Part shown: one piece after another, positions 1-6,828 of the stretch
Layout of the letters: each line of letters opens with the position of its first letter
Position numbering within the stretch: position 1 is the first letter of the stretch
Source: Chitinophagaceae bacterium
GTDB lineage: Bacteria; Bacteroidota; Bacteroidia; Chitinophagales; Chitinophagaceae
Reading direction: 5' to 3'
Assembly: GCA_019454915.1 (NCBI GenBank)
Contig: JACFNM010000224.1
Coordinates: forward strand, 1-6,829
DNA: 6,829 bases
Program-made: the position numbers and the translations under genes
Notes under the pieces: model-generated
What the model was told of the DNA's origin: nothing
What the model saw: the letters and a program-made list of their open reading frames with translations, nothing else
Databases searched by the model: none

Positions 1-1
1 G

Positions 2-103
2 GTGTTTAACGTAACGCTCATAAAAGGGGTGATTCATTGTAACGGTACCCGGATAGCACAGTGTGACATGAAAATCTTTATTCAAAAAACAATAGATGAC
101 TGA
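2..103 (+). CDS. C-terminal tail of an upstream gene, possibly a hotdog-fold 3-hydroxyacyl-ACP dehydratase (partial, 5' end outside window)
   Basis: This is the only + strand frame that stays open from the window edge up to the next gene; the other two hit stops within the first 12 bases. It encodes 33 residues ending in KIFIQKTIDD and stops with TGA at 101-103. The stop lies inside the start of the thioesterase gene (ATG at 96), giving an 8-base overlap typical of translationally coupled operon genes. The segment GVIHCNGTRIAQCDMKIF looks like the last two beta-strands of a hotdog dehydratase, where a 'C-x-G-x-x-I/V-A' strand turn is common. That fits the kind of gene found next to such thioesterases in polyene clusters. 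The identity is a weak inference from about 30 residues. The existence of a coding tail is better supported by the overlap and the open frame. Confidence 0.5.
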   Translation: MFNVTLIKGVIHCNGTRIAQCDMKIFIQKTIDD

Positions 104-524
104 AAAAACATTGACGGGAAAAATAGAGATTAATGTACGATTCAATGAAGCAGACCCCCTCGGTATCGTTTGGCATGGACATTATATCCGCTACTTTGAA
201 GACGGAAGAGAAGCATTCGGTAATGAACACGGTATCGGGTATCTCGATTTTTATAAACAAGGCTATATTATCCCGATAGTGAGCGTGCAATGCGACTATA
301 AGCAGTCGCTAAAATACGGCGAGAGAGTGCTGGTAGAAACCACCTATGTAGCTTGTGACGCCGCAAAGCTCCAGTTCAGATACAGGGTATTCAATGCCAA
401 TAACGGCAAGCTGGTAGCCACCGGCAGTTCCGTACAGGTTTTTTTAAACCGGGAAACCTCTTCACTGCAACTGATCAACCCGCCGTTTTTTGAAGCCTGG
501 AAGGAGAAATACGGCATGAGCTGA
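96..524 (+). CDS. Acyl-CoA/acyl-ACP thioesterase, 4HBT (YbgC-like) hotdog family
   Basis: A complete 142-residue single-domain cytoplasmic protein of the usual length for 4-hydroxybenzoyl-CoA thioesterase (4HBT)/YbgC-type enzymes, which hydrolyse acyl thioesters. The family signature is at residues 18-30, EADPLGIVWHGHY. Asp20 sits in the position of the catalytic aspartate, and the following helix reads IRYFEDGREAFG. The later strands (about 60-85 and 92-118) have the alternating pattern of the hotdog sheet, including the late KLVATGSSVQVFL strand. There is no signal peptide or membrane segment. The ATG at 96 is chosen because it overlaps the upstream stop (101-103), suggesting coupled translation. 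The 'EADPLGIVWHG..I.YFEDGREAFG' style is what I associate with thioesterases in flexirubin/aryl-polyene (dialkylresorcinol) clusters of Bacteroidota. The family is secure; the pathway is inferred because the rest of the operon is not visible. It converges on susD. Confidence 0.88.
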   Translation: MTEKTLTGKIEINVRFNEADPLGIVWHGHYIRYFEDGREAFGNEHGIGYLDFYKQGYIIPIVSVQCDYKQSLKYGERVLVETTYVACDAAKLQFRYRVFNANNGKLVATGSSVQVFLNRETSSLQLINPPFFEAWKEKYGMS

Positions 525-637
525 CCGCCGGCGGACTATTACCTGTCAGGCTTAATCCGGCGATTCGTGAGACTAAAACACGGCGGAGAACGTCCGGCTT
601 TTTACGCTTTTGGTTTGTCACATACACACAACAAAAA
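525..637. other. Convergent intergenic region between the thioesterase and the susD terminator
   Basis: This is non-coding in any supported frame. It contains a perfect 10-bp palindrome CCGCCGGCGG (525-534) directly after the thioesterase stop. It also has ACCTGTCAGG (541-550), which matches the core of the paired repeat at 6604-6652. A weak hairpin follows at 584-596 (CGGA/TCCG, 5-base loop) with a T-run at 599-603, which might end + strand transcription. No promoter or RNA gene is evident. Confidence 0.5.
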
Positions 638-668
638 ACGGGAGAAGCAAATCGAATGCTCCTCCCGT
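633..668 (-). terminator. Rho-independent terminator of the susC-susD transcript
   Basis: On the - strand this reads as a 12-bp stem (638-649 paired with 657-668, with one G-T wobble) and a 7-base loop (650-656). The outer arm is ACGGGAG/CTCCCGT. The 3' arm runs straight into six T residues on the - strand (A-run at 633-638 on +). It begins 26 bases past the susD stop codon, the expected place. On the + strand the hairpin is followed by ATATAAACGG without a T-run, so it probably works in one direction. It implies that susD is the last gene of its transcript. Confidence 0.88.
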
Positions 669-694
669 ATATAAACGGTAATTACCTCTTGTTT

Positions 695-2284
695 TTACCA
701 GCCGGGTGTCTGTTTGTAGGCGCCGTTACTCCTGTTGATTTCATCCGGCGGCATTGGCCAGGCAATCTTAGCAGAAGTATAGTTACGGGCCGGCCAAATT
801 TCCTCAATAGTATAGGGCGAATCCGGATCCGTCTTATTGGCATGAATCCGACCATGCTGCGGGGCATTGATCGTAGCCACATCGTTCCACCTCTTCAGAT
901 CCTGTACACGGTCTGTCCATTCGCAAGCCAGCTCACAACGACGCTCATGCTTCAGATCATCCATGGTGGGATTGGCAATCGGAGGAAGTCCTACCCTTGC
1001 CCTGATTTCATTCAACGGCGCAGCAGCTTCTGCTGATTTTCCGGTCTGTATCAGCGCTTCTGCTTTAAAGAGCAGGATTTCTGCATACCTCATCAACGGC
1101 AGGTTAAGCGCCGTAGTCGGATAGTCTCCATTCGGGTTTACTTTATCATTCGTACTGGCATCCCCGTTAGAGCCATAAGAATAGGGTTCCATATATTTTG
1201 CAATCTGGAATCCGGAAAGGCTGTTGGTGGAAGCGTATCTTCTTTCCTCTCCGAAAAACGTAAAGGTATCCCCGAACTTAAGAATCGTAACGTCTCTTCT
1301 TGGATCGCCTGCCTCATATTCATCATAAAGCTCTTCGGTCGGCTGAAAATAACCCCAGCCATTGTATATTCCCCAGCCTTTATTCTCAAGCACTACACCC
1401 GGAAACTCAGAGCCGCCCTGATTACCGGAGGTTACTGACCAGATGTATTCGCTGCTCCAGTTTCCATCAATACTGAAAACGGCCTGGAAATTCTCTTTGG
1501 GTGTAGCCTTATCTGCAACCAGCGCTCTGCCACATTCGTTCTTTATGCGATCACATATAGCCGGTATCAGGTCCCATTTGCTGGCATCAAACTGAGCCCA
1601 ATAAGCATAGGTCTTTACCAGGTAACCTAATGCCGCCGCTTTGTGTGCTCTTCCTCTGTCTTCAGGTCCATAAGTTTCAAAAAGAGGTAATAATTCCGCT
1701 GCTTTCTGAAGATCTTTAGCGATAATATCATAATTATCTTTCACGGAAGGCAGTTGCGGAGGTATCCTTTTACCGAATTCAGGGTTTTCTATATCATCAT
1801 AAGGAACACCCTGATTTTCGTGACCCCACATATAAGCGAGCCAGAAATGGGCAAATCCCCTGATGAAATAAGCTTCCCCGAGTGACCGGCTTCTCAACTC
1901 CTCGGTGATGTTCGTCGCTCCCGGCAGTCCCTCTATGGCCACATTGGCTTTATTCACCATCCAGTACAACAGTTGCCAGGCCGAGGTGATGTATCCCTCA
2001 CTACCGGTACACAGGAAGTTTTTAATGTTCTCCGCTGTTGCCTTGCTACGCCCCACAATCAAATCATCACTGGCAAGTTGCATCCAGAAAAGGTCTCTTC
2101 CCCAGGTTTCTTCTTTACGGAATTGTTCATAAAGAGCATTTATACCCTTTGATACACTGGAAGGCCCGTCCCACAGATAAGCGGTAGAAGGAGAGCCATT
2201 GGGCTTTGTATCTACCCAGTTCTTACTACAGGATACAAACAGCGTACCCGTAGCAATCAATAGAAACAAGATAATGCGATTCAT
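695..2284 (-). CDS. SusD/RagB family nutrient-binding outer-membrane lipoprotein
   Basis: A 529-residue surface lipoprotein that, in this family, forms the lid over a SusC barrel and binds the incoming oligosaccharide or peptide. I chose the ATG at 2284 rather than the in-frame ATG at 2308. The later start gives a compact lipoprotein signal (MNRIILFLL..., then LFVSC with acylated Cys19), while the earlier one adds eight extra residues ahead of it. Family hallmarks are an N-terminal TPR-like helix block (131-154, RSRSLGEAYFIRGFAHFWL) and a second one (394-435, LPLMRYAEILLFKAEAL and LNEIRARVGLPP). The block 446-467 contains ERRCELACEW and DLKRW, matching the usual ERR-x-EL...DL-x-RW. The C-terminus is YKQTPGW, where the family typically ends in QNPGY/W. 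The length is normal and nothing is truncated. It lies 39 bases downstream of susC, almost certainly co-transcribed, and is followed by the terminator. The ligand cannot be predicted. Confidence 0.96.
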   Translation of the reverse strand: MNRIILFLLIATGTLFVSCSKNWVDTKPNGSPSTAYLWDGPSSVSKGINALYEQFRKEETWGRDLFWMQLASDDLIVGRSKATAENIKNFLCTGSEGYITSAWQLLYWMVNKANVAIEGLPGATNITEELRSRSLGEAYFIRGFAHFWLAYMWGHENQGVPYDDIENPEFGKRIPPQLPSVKDNYDIIAKDLQKAAELLPLFETYGPEDRGRAHKAAALGYLVKTYAYWAQFDASKWDLIPAICDRIKNECGRALVADKATPKENFQAVFSIDGNWSSEYIWSVTSGNQGGSEFPGVVLENKGWGIYNGWGYFQPTEELYDEYEAGDPRRDVTILKFGDTFTFFGEERRYASTNSLSGFQIAKYMEPYSYGSNGDASTNDKVNPNGDYPTTALNLPLMRYAEILLFKAEALIQTGKSAEAAAPLNEIRARVGLPPIANPTMDDLKHERRCELACEWTDRVQDLKRWNDVATINAPQHGRIHANKTDPDSPYTIEEIWPARNYTSAKIAWPMPPDEINRSNGAYKQTPGW

Positions 2285-2323
2285 ATATAAAAATTTAAAC
2301 TTCAACAAATAATCATAAAAGAT
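2285..2323 (-). promoter_or_regulatory. susC-susD spacer / susD translation start region
   Basis: A 39-base AT-rich gap between the susC stop (TAA at 2326-2324) and the chosen susD ATG (2284-2282). No Shine-Dalgarno GGAGG-like sequence precedes the ATG; the leader reads AAATTTTTATAT just before it. This is normal for Bacteroidota, where A/T-rich leaders often replace SD pairing. No terminator or promoter is visible, which supports co-transcription. Confidence 0.5.
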
Positions 2324-5300
2324 TTACAGTACCAATCTCACGCCGGCAGAAAGTATCCTCGACACCGGAAACTGTCCGCCATCCAGCCCAATACCTCCCA
2401 CTTCCGGGTCCATACCGGTGTATTTAGTAATGGTAATCAGATTTTCAGCACTGATATACACACGTAAAGTTGACTGCTTAATCAGTTTGGGAAAATTATA
2501 GCCAATAATCAAACTCTTCAGGCGCAGATAATCTCCGTTTTCCAGGTACCAGTCAGAAGGCGTCTGGAAATTCTTATTGGGATCATTCGCTGAGATCCGC
2601 GGGATAGTACCTCCCGGATTTGACGGAGACCATGCTTCTAAAATTTTATTCCACCGGTTGTACCCCTGTTCGGAAGCATTCAGTGTAGATTCTTTAAAGG
2701 CATGGAACAGTTTTACACCGCCGACACCCTGCCAGAACATACTGAAATCAAAATTCTTCCAGGTTGCATTCAGCGTCAATCCGTAAGTTACCTTCGGAAA
2801 CGCATTACCCATGTATACCCTGTCGTCGTCCGAAATTTTTCCGTCGCCATTTTCGTCAATAAACTTCAAATCACCCGGAACCGCATTGGGCTGTATTTTG
2901 CCTCCGCCGGAACCCACATAGTCATCAATTTCCTTCTGCGTCTGGAAGATACCGGCATGCTGAATCAGCCAGTAAGAATAATAAGGCTGCCCTACCACTG
3001 ACCGGTAAGGAAGCAATACGCCCCTCCAGGCATCGCCGTGCGTCCACGCGGAATTAGGGTTTTCATCAATATAAGCTACGCGATTTTTGAGTGTGGCAAA
3101 GTTTCCGTTAATATCATAATTAACTTTATTGATCTTACCCGCCCAGGTAGCGCTGAATTCAAAACCGGTATTCCGTATTTCACCCTGGTTAATTAATGGC
3201 GCACCGAATCCAAAAGTATTGGGCCAATTGTTATCCTGGGTTTTAATCAAATCCTTCGTCAGCTTATCAAAATAATCCACCGTGATAGTTAATCGCTGAT
3301 CGAAAAGACCTAAGTCAACACCGATATCTTTTTGTTCGGAAGTTTCCCAGGTCAGTGCACGATTGGTGAAGGCGGAAACATACAGGGTATTCGTTTGCGG
3401 CGCGTTCTGTCCAACCTGGTAAGATATACCGTTCCCCAACGTCGGGTATCCGTAATATCTTCCCACAGAATTGATATTTCCTATCCGTCCCCAACTGGCC
3501 CTGATTTTAAACAGGTCCACATTGTCGGCATGAAAGAAAGGCTCGGAACTAATCTTCCACGCCGCCGTAATTCCGGGGAATCCTTTTGCACGGAAACCCA
3601 AGGGCAGCTTTCCGGCATTATCTTTCCGGTAGCTTCCGGTCACAAAATATCTATCCTCCCAACTATAAGACACCCTGCCCACATAAGACTGCGTCCTGTC
3701 CAGCCAATCATAGTCACTGGGTTTGTTATCCGTGAAATTGCCTGCATTGATAAAAAACTGCGCCCAATCCGATTCATTCTCAAAGTTCTTTGCAGATGCG
3801 GCAAAACCCCTTGCTCCGTCTTCAAGAGCGGTGGAAGAAACCATCAGCCCAATGCTATGCCCCTCTATGGTCTTTGTATAGTTCAGCGTGTTTTCCCAGA
3901 TCATCAGATGTGATCTTTCTGTAGAATAATCCAACTGGTTAGAAGTGTTCGGCTTACCGGGCTCCAGCCTCCTGGGGCTAAAGTTTTTGTTTAACGCATT
4001 GCCCATCCGGTAAGAAAACCGGGAAGTAAAGGATAATCCCCTCACAAAAATATTAGATAAGGCCAGTTCCGAAACCGATTGCATCGTTATCGCCTTATTA
4101 TTTGACTTGTTGCGCAACAGGGTTCCTACGGGGTTAATAGCGTCACCATGGATACCGAGATAATCTGACTCCCGGGGACCTACACCGCCAAAGCTGCCAT
4201 CGTCGTAATAAACCGTGGCTGACCGCGGCATATAAATACCTGAAAGGATAACGCCGCTATAACCACTCGATGTTTCGGTGCCTCTCGACTGCCCGCTATT
4301 TACAAACAGTTCCTGTCTGAATTTAACATGATTATTGAATTTATACATTGCATTGAATCTTCCGGAAAGATTTTTCGCAAATGTATTTAACAATGTGCCC
4401 TCATTCTCTTCGTACCTTCCCTGAAACAGGGTAGAAAACTTATCCGTTCCGGCATTAATGGAAATATTATGACGATGCACCAATCCCGTACGGAAAATTG
4501 ATCCCATCCAGTCGGTGCGGGTAACCTGCGAATAAGGATTGATAGAAGCATTCCAGCCGTCCAACGGAGGTAGTCCTGCATTTTCAAATGCGAGGTTAGA
4601 CACCTGTGCCTCCTTATCTGCTGTCAGTGACTGGGGGAGCTTCCAGGCTGTTTTTGCACCTACAAATGCGGAGTACTCCACCGTAGGTTTGCCTTCCTTA
4701 GCTTGCCGGGTAGTAATGAGTATAACCCCCGCCGATCCGGAGAAGGCTCCATAAATGGCCGCAGAAGCCGCATCTTTCAACACGGTAATGGATTCCACAT
4801 CCGAAGGATTGAAGGGTGCGCCAGGCACTCCGTCCACCACGTACAGCGGGCTTTCACCGCTTCGGTTACCGACTCCACGGATGGTGATACTCGGACCCTG
4901 GTTGGGATGGCCTCCATTATTAACGATCGTAATGCCTGGTACTTTACCCTGCATCATGCCTTCCACATTCAGTACCGGACGATTCTTTGCCTGTTCGAGT
5001 CCGGGCACCGTGGCAACAGCAGCAGACAGATCTGATTTTCGCATGGAGCCATAACCGATAACAACCACCTGATCGAGCGTAGTGCTCCTGGGTTGCAAAA
5101 TAACATCTAAGGCAATCCGGCTATCTCCTTTCAGGTCATATCCCGAAAGGGTATCCGTCTGATAGCCCACATAGCTGATGATAAACTGGTAACCTGCACC
5201 GGGGGGAAGTCCGCGAAAACTGAAAACGCCTTTGTCGTCCGTGCTCGTAGTTTGAGATACACCGGCTGCTGCATTTCTCGCAACAACAGTCACTCCGGAC

Positions 5301-5416
5301 AACGCTTCATCATTCTCATTTTTTACCATCCCCGTTACTGCATTCGACACGTTTTGCGCCAGCGTATAGGCGCCCGTGGTGCAAATCAGCAACATGAAAA
5401 ATAAAAACTGTTTCAT
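2324..5416 (-). CDS. SusC/RagA family TonB-dependent outer-membrane transporter
   Basis: A complete 1030-residue TonB-dependent receptor that imports the ligand captured by its SusD partner. Domains in order are a signal peptide (1-20, cleavage likely near YTLA/Q), a carboxypeptidase-regulatory-like beta-sandwich (about 24-108), a TonB box (114-123, LDQVVVIGYG) and a plug (about 125-237). The SusC signature is at 189-224 (SPLYVVDGV, then DVESITVLKDAASAAIYGA). The rest is a 22-strand-type barrel with the characteristic ALTWETSEQKDIGVDLG (687-703) and DYFDKLTKDL (714-723). A loop at 854-865 (DENGDGKISDDD) resembles a calcium-binding EF-hand/dockerin loop, frequent in this family. No STN (secretin/TonB N-terminal) domain lies between the signal peptide and the sandwich, which is unexpected beside a fecR gene. 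The last residues are RLVL rather than the usual aromatic terminus. There is no frameshift. The gene lies 90 bases downstream of fecR and 39 bases upstream of susD. Confidence 0.97.
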   Translation of the reverse strand: MKQFLFFMLLICTTGAYTLAQNVSNAVTGMVKNENDEALSGVTVVARNAAAGVSQTTSTDDKGVFSFRGLPPGAGYQFIISYVGYQTDTLSGYDLKGDSRIALDVILQPRSTTLDQVVVIGYGSMRKSDLSAAVATVPGLEQAKNRPVLNVEGMMQGKVPGITIVNNGGHPNQGPSITIRGVGNRSGESPLYVVDGVPGAPFNPSDVESITVLKDAASAAIYGAFSGSAGVILITTRQAKEGKPTVEYSAFVGAKTAWKLPQSLTADKEAQVSNLAFENAGLPPLDGWNASINPYSQVTRTDWMGSIFRTGLVHRHNISINAGTDKFSTLFQGRYEENEGTLLNTFAKNLSGRFNAMYKFNNHVKFRQELFVNSGQSRGTETSSGYSGVILSGIYMPRSATVYYDDGSFGGVGPRESDYLGIHGDAINPVGTLLRNKSNNKAITMQSVSELALSNIFVRGLSFTSRFSYRMGNALNKNFSPRRLEPGKPNTSNQLDYSTERSHLMIWENTLNYTKTIEGHSIGLMVSSTALEDGARGFAASAKNFENESDWAQFFINAGNFTDNKPSDYDWLDRTQSYVGRVSYSWEDRYFVTGSYRKDNAGKLPLGFRAKGFPGITAAWKISSEPFFHADNVDLFKIRASWGRIGNINSVGRYYGYPTLGNGISYQVGQNAPQTNTLYVSAFTNRALTWETSEQKDIGVDLGLFDQRLTITVDYFDKLTKDLIKTQDNNWPNTFGFGAPLINQGEIRNTGFEFSATWAGKINKVNYDINGNFATLKNRVAYIDENPNSAWTHGDAWRGVLLPYRSVVGQPYYSYWLIQHAGIFQTQKEIDDYVGSGGGKIQPNAVPGDLKFIDENGDGKISDDDRVYMGNAFPKVTYGLTLNATWKNFDFSMFWQGVGGVKLFHAFKESTLNASEQGYNRWNKILEAWSPSNPGGTIPRISANDPNKNFQTPSDWYLENGDYLRLKSLIIGYNFPKLIKQSTLRVYISAENLITITKYTGMDPEVGGIGLDGGQFPVSRILSAGVRLVL

Positions 5417-5506
5417 AAGAGCTGTTTTTGTTTTAAGTTTAAAAGATTAAAAAATTAAAATGGTCTGGCTTTTTTATAGGTGGATATTTTATTTAGGTTA
5501 AAATTT
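5417..5506 (-). promoter_or_regulatory. AT-rich fecR-susC intergenic leader, probable promoter region of susCD
   Basis: A 90-base gap in which only 19 bases are G or C, far more AT-rich than the flanking genes. It is longer than the susC-susD gap, so it has room for a separate, possibly ECF-dependent, promoter for susCD. I could not find a convincing Bacteroidota housekeeping promoter (TTTG at -33 with TAnnTTTG at -7). The nearest -7-like string on the - strand is TAATTTTT, without a matching -33. No terminator hairpin separates fecR from susC. Confidence 0.35.
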
Positions 5507-6535
5507 TCACTGGGGACTAACGACATAAACCCCGGAAATTAATTCCACTTTCAGGTTACCAAGGAAAGCTACCCGGTTCAAAAAGTCTTCTAATGATTCC
5601 TCCTTCGGATTGTGTACACCCGTATAGCGTATATCGTCTGTAAGCCCGGGTCTGAACTCAATGCGGACATTGTATTGCTCCTGAAGTTTCGACAGAACCC
5701 GCGATAAATGCTGATTATTGAAATAAAGGATTTCACGAATCATCTCCGGTTTCAGATCGTATTTCACCATTAAATCGCTGGACTCGATCAACTGCTTTGT
5801 CTTATCCACCTGCACCAATAAACTACGCTTGTTGTAAGTGAATTCCTGGCCGGGATTAAGCACTACGTCTTCAAAAACTCCTTTATCCTCCCCTTCTTTC
5901 TTTACCACTACTTTCCCTTCAAATAAAGATACAGAAGTCACTGACGGGTCTTTTTCCGAAACCCTGAATTGCGTTCCCAGCGCCGTCACACGCACGTCTT
6001 TTGTTCTGACGCAGAAAGGCCGTGTACTGTCTTTTGCCACAGAAAATAACGCTTCGCCCTTTAAAAAAATATCCCGCTTATTTAATAAGGAAGAATCATA
6101 GCGAATCGTACTGCCGGGAAACAGGATGACCATACTACCGTCAGAAAGGGAAATTCTCTTTTCCGTATTCAAAGGATTACCAGCAACGACCTGGACATCA
6201 CCCGGATTAATATACGACAGGACTAAGGGGGCTTTTTGGAGAGAAACTTCAACATACAGCATCCCCGAAACCAATATAGCGACGATTGAAGCTGCTACCG
6301 CCCAATTGCTCCATTTCCTTTTGGGTCGCGTATGCTTCGTGATATACGAAAACATCTCCTTCGTCTTTTCTGCCGGAACTTTCGTTTGATTGAAAAATAA
6401 TTCCCAACTCTTCTCCGTCATCACGCCGGACAAATAATCCGGATGGCTGAAAATCCACGCTTTTACACATGCTTCTTCCTCCGGCGTACACAATCCGTCA
6501 AAAAATCGTTGAAGTAGTTCGGATGAAATTTCCAT
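5507..6535 (-). CDS. FecR family anti-sigma factor (inner-membrane sigma regulator) with C-terminal DUF4974 domain
   Basis: A complete 342-residue single-pass inner-membrane protein that in this family binds an ECF sigma factor in the cytoplasm and receives a signal from an outer-membrane transporter in the periplasm. Residues 1-74 form the cytoplasmic anti-sigma region (LLQRFFDGLCTPEEEACVKAW pattern). One membrane segment follows at about 76-96 after the basic stretch RPKRK. The FecR domain spans about 118-212, with the typical ISLSDGSMVILFPGSTIRY (128-146), FLKGEALFSV (157-166) and VTALGTQFRV (183-192). A C-terminal DUF4974/STN-like domain covers about 268-340 (FNNQHLSRVLSKLQEQYNV, then the final NLKVELISGVYVV strand). 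The length is typical. It lies 119 bases downstream of the sigma gene and 90 bases upstream of susC, giving the classic sigma-fecR-susC-susD order. It is predicted to control the neighbouring sigma factor and, through it, susCD. Confidence 0.95.
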   Translation of the reverse strand: MEISSELLQRFFDGLCTPEEEACVKAWIFSHPDYLSGVMTEKSWELFFNQTKVPAEKTKEMFSYITKHTRPKRKWSNWAVAASIVAILVSGMLYVEVSLQKAPLVLSYINPGDVQVVAGNPLNTEKRISLSDGSMVILFPGSTIRYDSSLLNKRDIFLKGEALFSVAKDSTRPFCVRTKDVRVTALGTQFRVSEKDPSVTSVSLFEGKVVVKKEGEDKGVFEDVVLNPGQEFTYNKRSLLVQVDKTKQLIESSDLMVKYDLKPEMIREILYFNNQHLSRVLSKLQEQYNVRIEFRPGLTDDIRYTGVHNPKEESLEDFLNRVAFLGNLKVELISGVYVVSPQ

Positions 6536-6603
6536 ATCTGTTGAATACTATTCGTATGGCAACGGAAATTCCCTTACAAATAGTTAAAAAAAATGTGCGG
6601 TCC
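6536..6603 (-). promoter_or_regulatory. fecR upstream region
   Basis: This 68-base stretch between the hairpin repeat and the fecR ATG holds a T8 tract on the - strand (6593-6586) and a TATTTG string shortly after it. A -33-like TTTG is present in that string, but no TAnnTTTG element lies at the right distance. I cannot claim a promoter; fecR may be read through from the sigma gene. No strong Shine-Dalgarno sequence is seen before the ATG. Confidence 0.3.
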
Positions 6604-6652
6604 AACCTGTCAGGTTTTGCTCAGCCAGGAGCAGGGCGCAACCTGACAGGTT
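6604..6652. repeat. Pair of inverted 13-bp near-palindromes forming a large hairpin between the sigma gene and fecR
   Basis: AACCTGTCAGGTT (6604-6616) and AACCTGACAGGTT (6640-6652) are exact reverse complements. Each is itself a dyad, AACCTG/CAGGTT around one central base. Together they can form a 13-bp stem enclosing a 23-base loop, and within the loop TGCTC (6618-6622) pairs with GAGCA (6629-6633). The right copy ends two bases before the sigma-gene stop codon. On the - strand a T8 tract (A-run at 6586-6593) follows ten bases after the stem, too far for a classical intrinsic terminator. On the + strand only TTTTC follows. It could be a REP-like intergenic repeat, a partial terminator or an mRNA-stabilising hairpin that tunes fecR relative to the sigma gene. 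Confidence 0.8.
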
Positions 6653-6654
6653 TT

Positions 6655-6828
6655 CTACCACAAGAGGTTCAAAACGGACTTTCTAAGAAATTTTACGGCG
6701 CGGGTAATATGGGTTTCTACGGTTTTGGTGGAAATGGACAGCATTTCGGCTATCTCTTTATGAGAAAATCCCTGGATACGACTGTAAGAAAATACTTTTT
6801 TCTGCATATCAGGCATATCACGTATCAA
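6655..6828 (-). CDS. ECF-type RNA polymerase sigma factor, C-terminal region 4 (partial, 5' part outside window)
   Basis: The - strand frame entering from the right edge encodes 57 residues and ends at TAG (6657-6655). The fragment carries sigma region 4: IRDMPDMQKKVFSYSR, then the helix-turn-helix FSHKEIAEMLSIS followed by the recognition helix TKTVETHITRAVKFLR. In the family this helix reads the -35 element. The pattern 'MP..Q..VF..SR..G.S.KEIAE.L.IS.KTVE.HI..A...LR' is standard for Bacteroidota ECF sigma-70 factors paired with FecR. The protein is expected to be about 180-200 residues, so most of it (region 2 and the linker) lies outside the window. It sits directly upstream of fecR and is its likely partner. 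Confidence 0.93.
   Translation of the reverse strand: MIRDMPDMQKKVFSYSRIQGFSHKEIAEMLSISTKTVETHITRAVKFLRKSVLNLLW

Noticed and set aside
525..534. The perfect 10-bp palindrome CCGCCGGCGG after the thioesterase stop.
   Set aside because: It has no hairpin loop, no T-run and no second copy in the window. In a region with several GC-rich strings it may be coincidence.
584..603. A possible + strand terminator for the thioesterase operon (CGGA/TCCG stem followed by T5).
   Set aside because: The stem is only 4 bp with a mismatch below it, too weak to call on its own.
656..1036. A 126-codon + strand open frame opposite the 3' end of susD.
   Set aside because: Its start codon sits inside the terminator hairpin and the rest is antisense to the conserved C-terminus of SusD, with no family resemblance.
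2285..2308. An alternative susD start at 2308 adding eight residues (MLKFKFLY).
   Set aside because: The ATG at 2284 gives a normal, compact lipoprotein signal with Cys19, while the longer form has an atypical N-terminal region. The longer form is not impossible.
3332..3913. A 193-codon open frame on the + strand inside susC.
   Set aside because: It lies entirely antisense to a well-supported SusC coding region, has no recognisable domain, and its Cys/Arg/Pro-rich composition is typical of a reverse-frame shadow.
5417..5506. A Bacteroidota housekeeping promoter upstream of susC.
   Set aside because: No TTTG element at suitable spacing from a TAnnTTTG element was found on the - strand. AT-richness alone is not sufficient evidence.
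6536..6603. A housekeeping promoter for fecR based on TATTTG.
   Set aside because: The only candidate -7 strings (TAGTATTC, TACGAATA) match poorly or are at the wrong distance.
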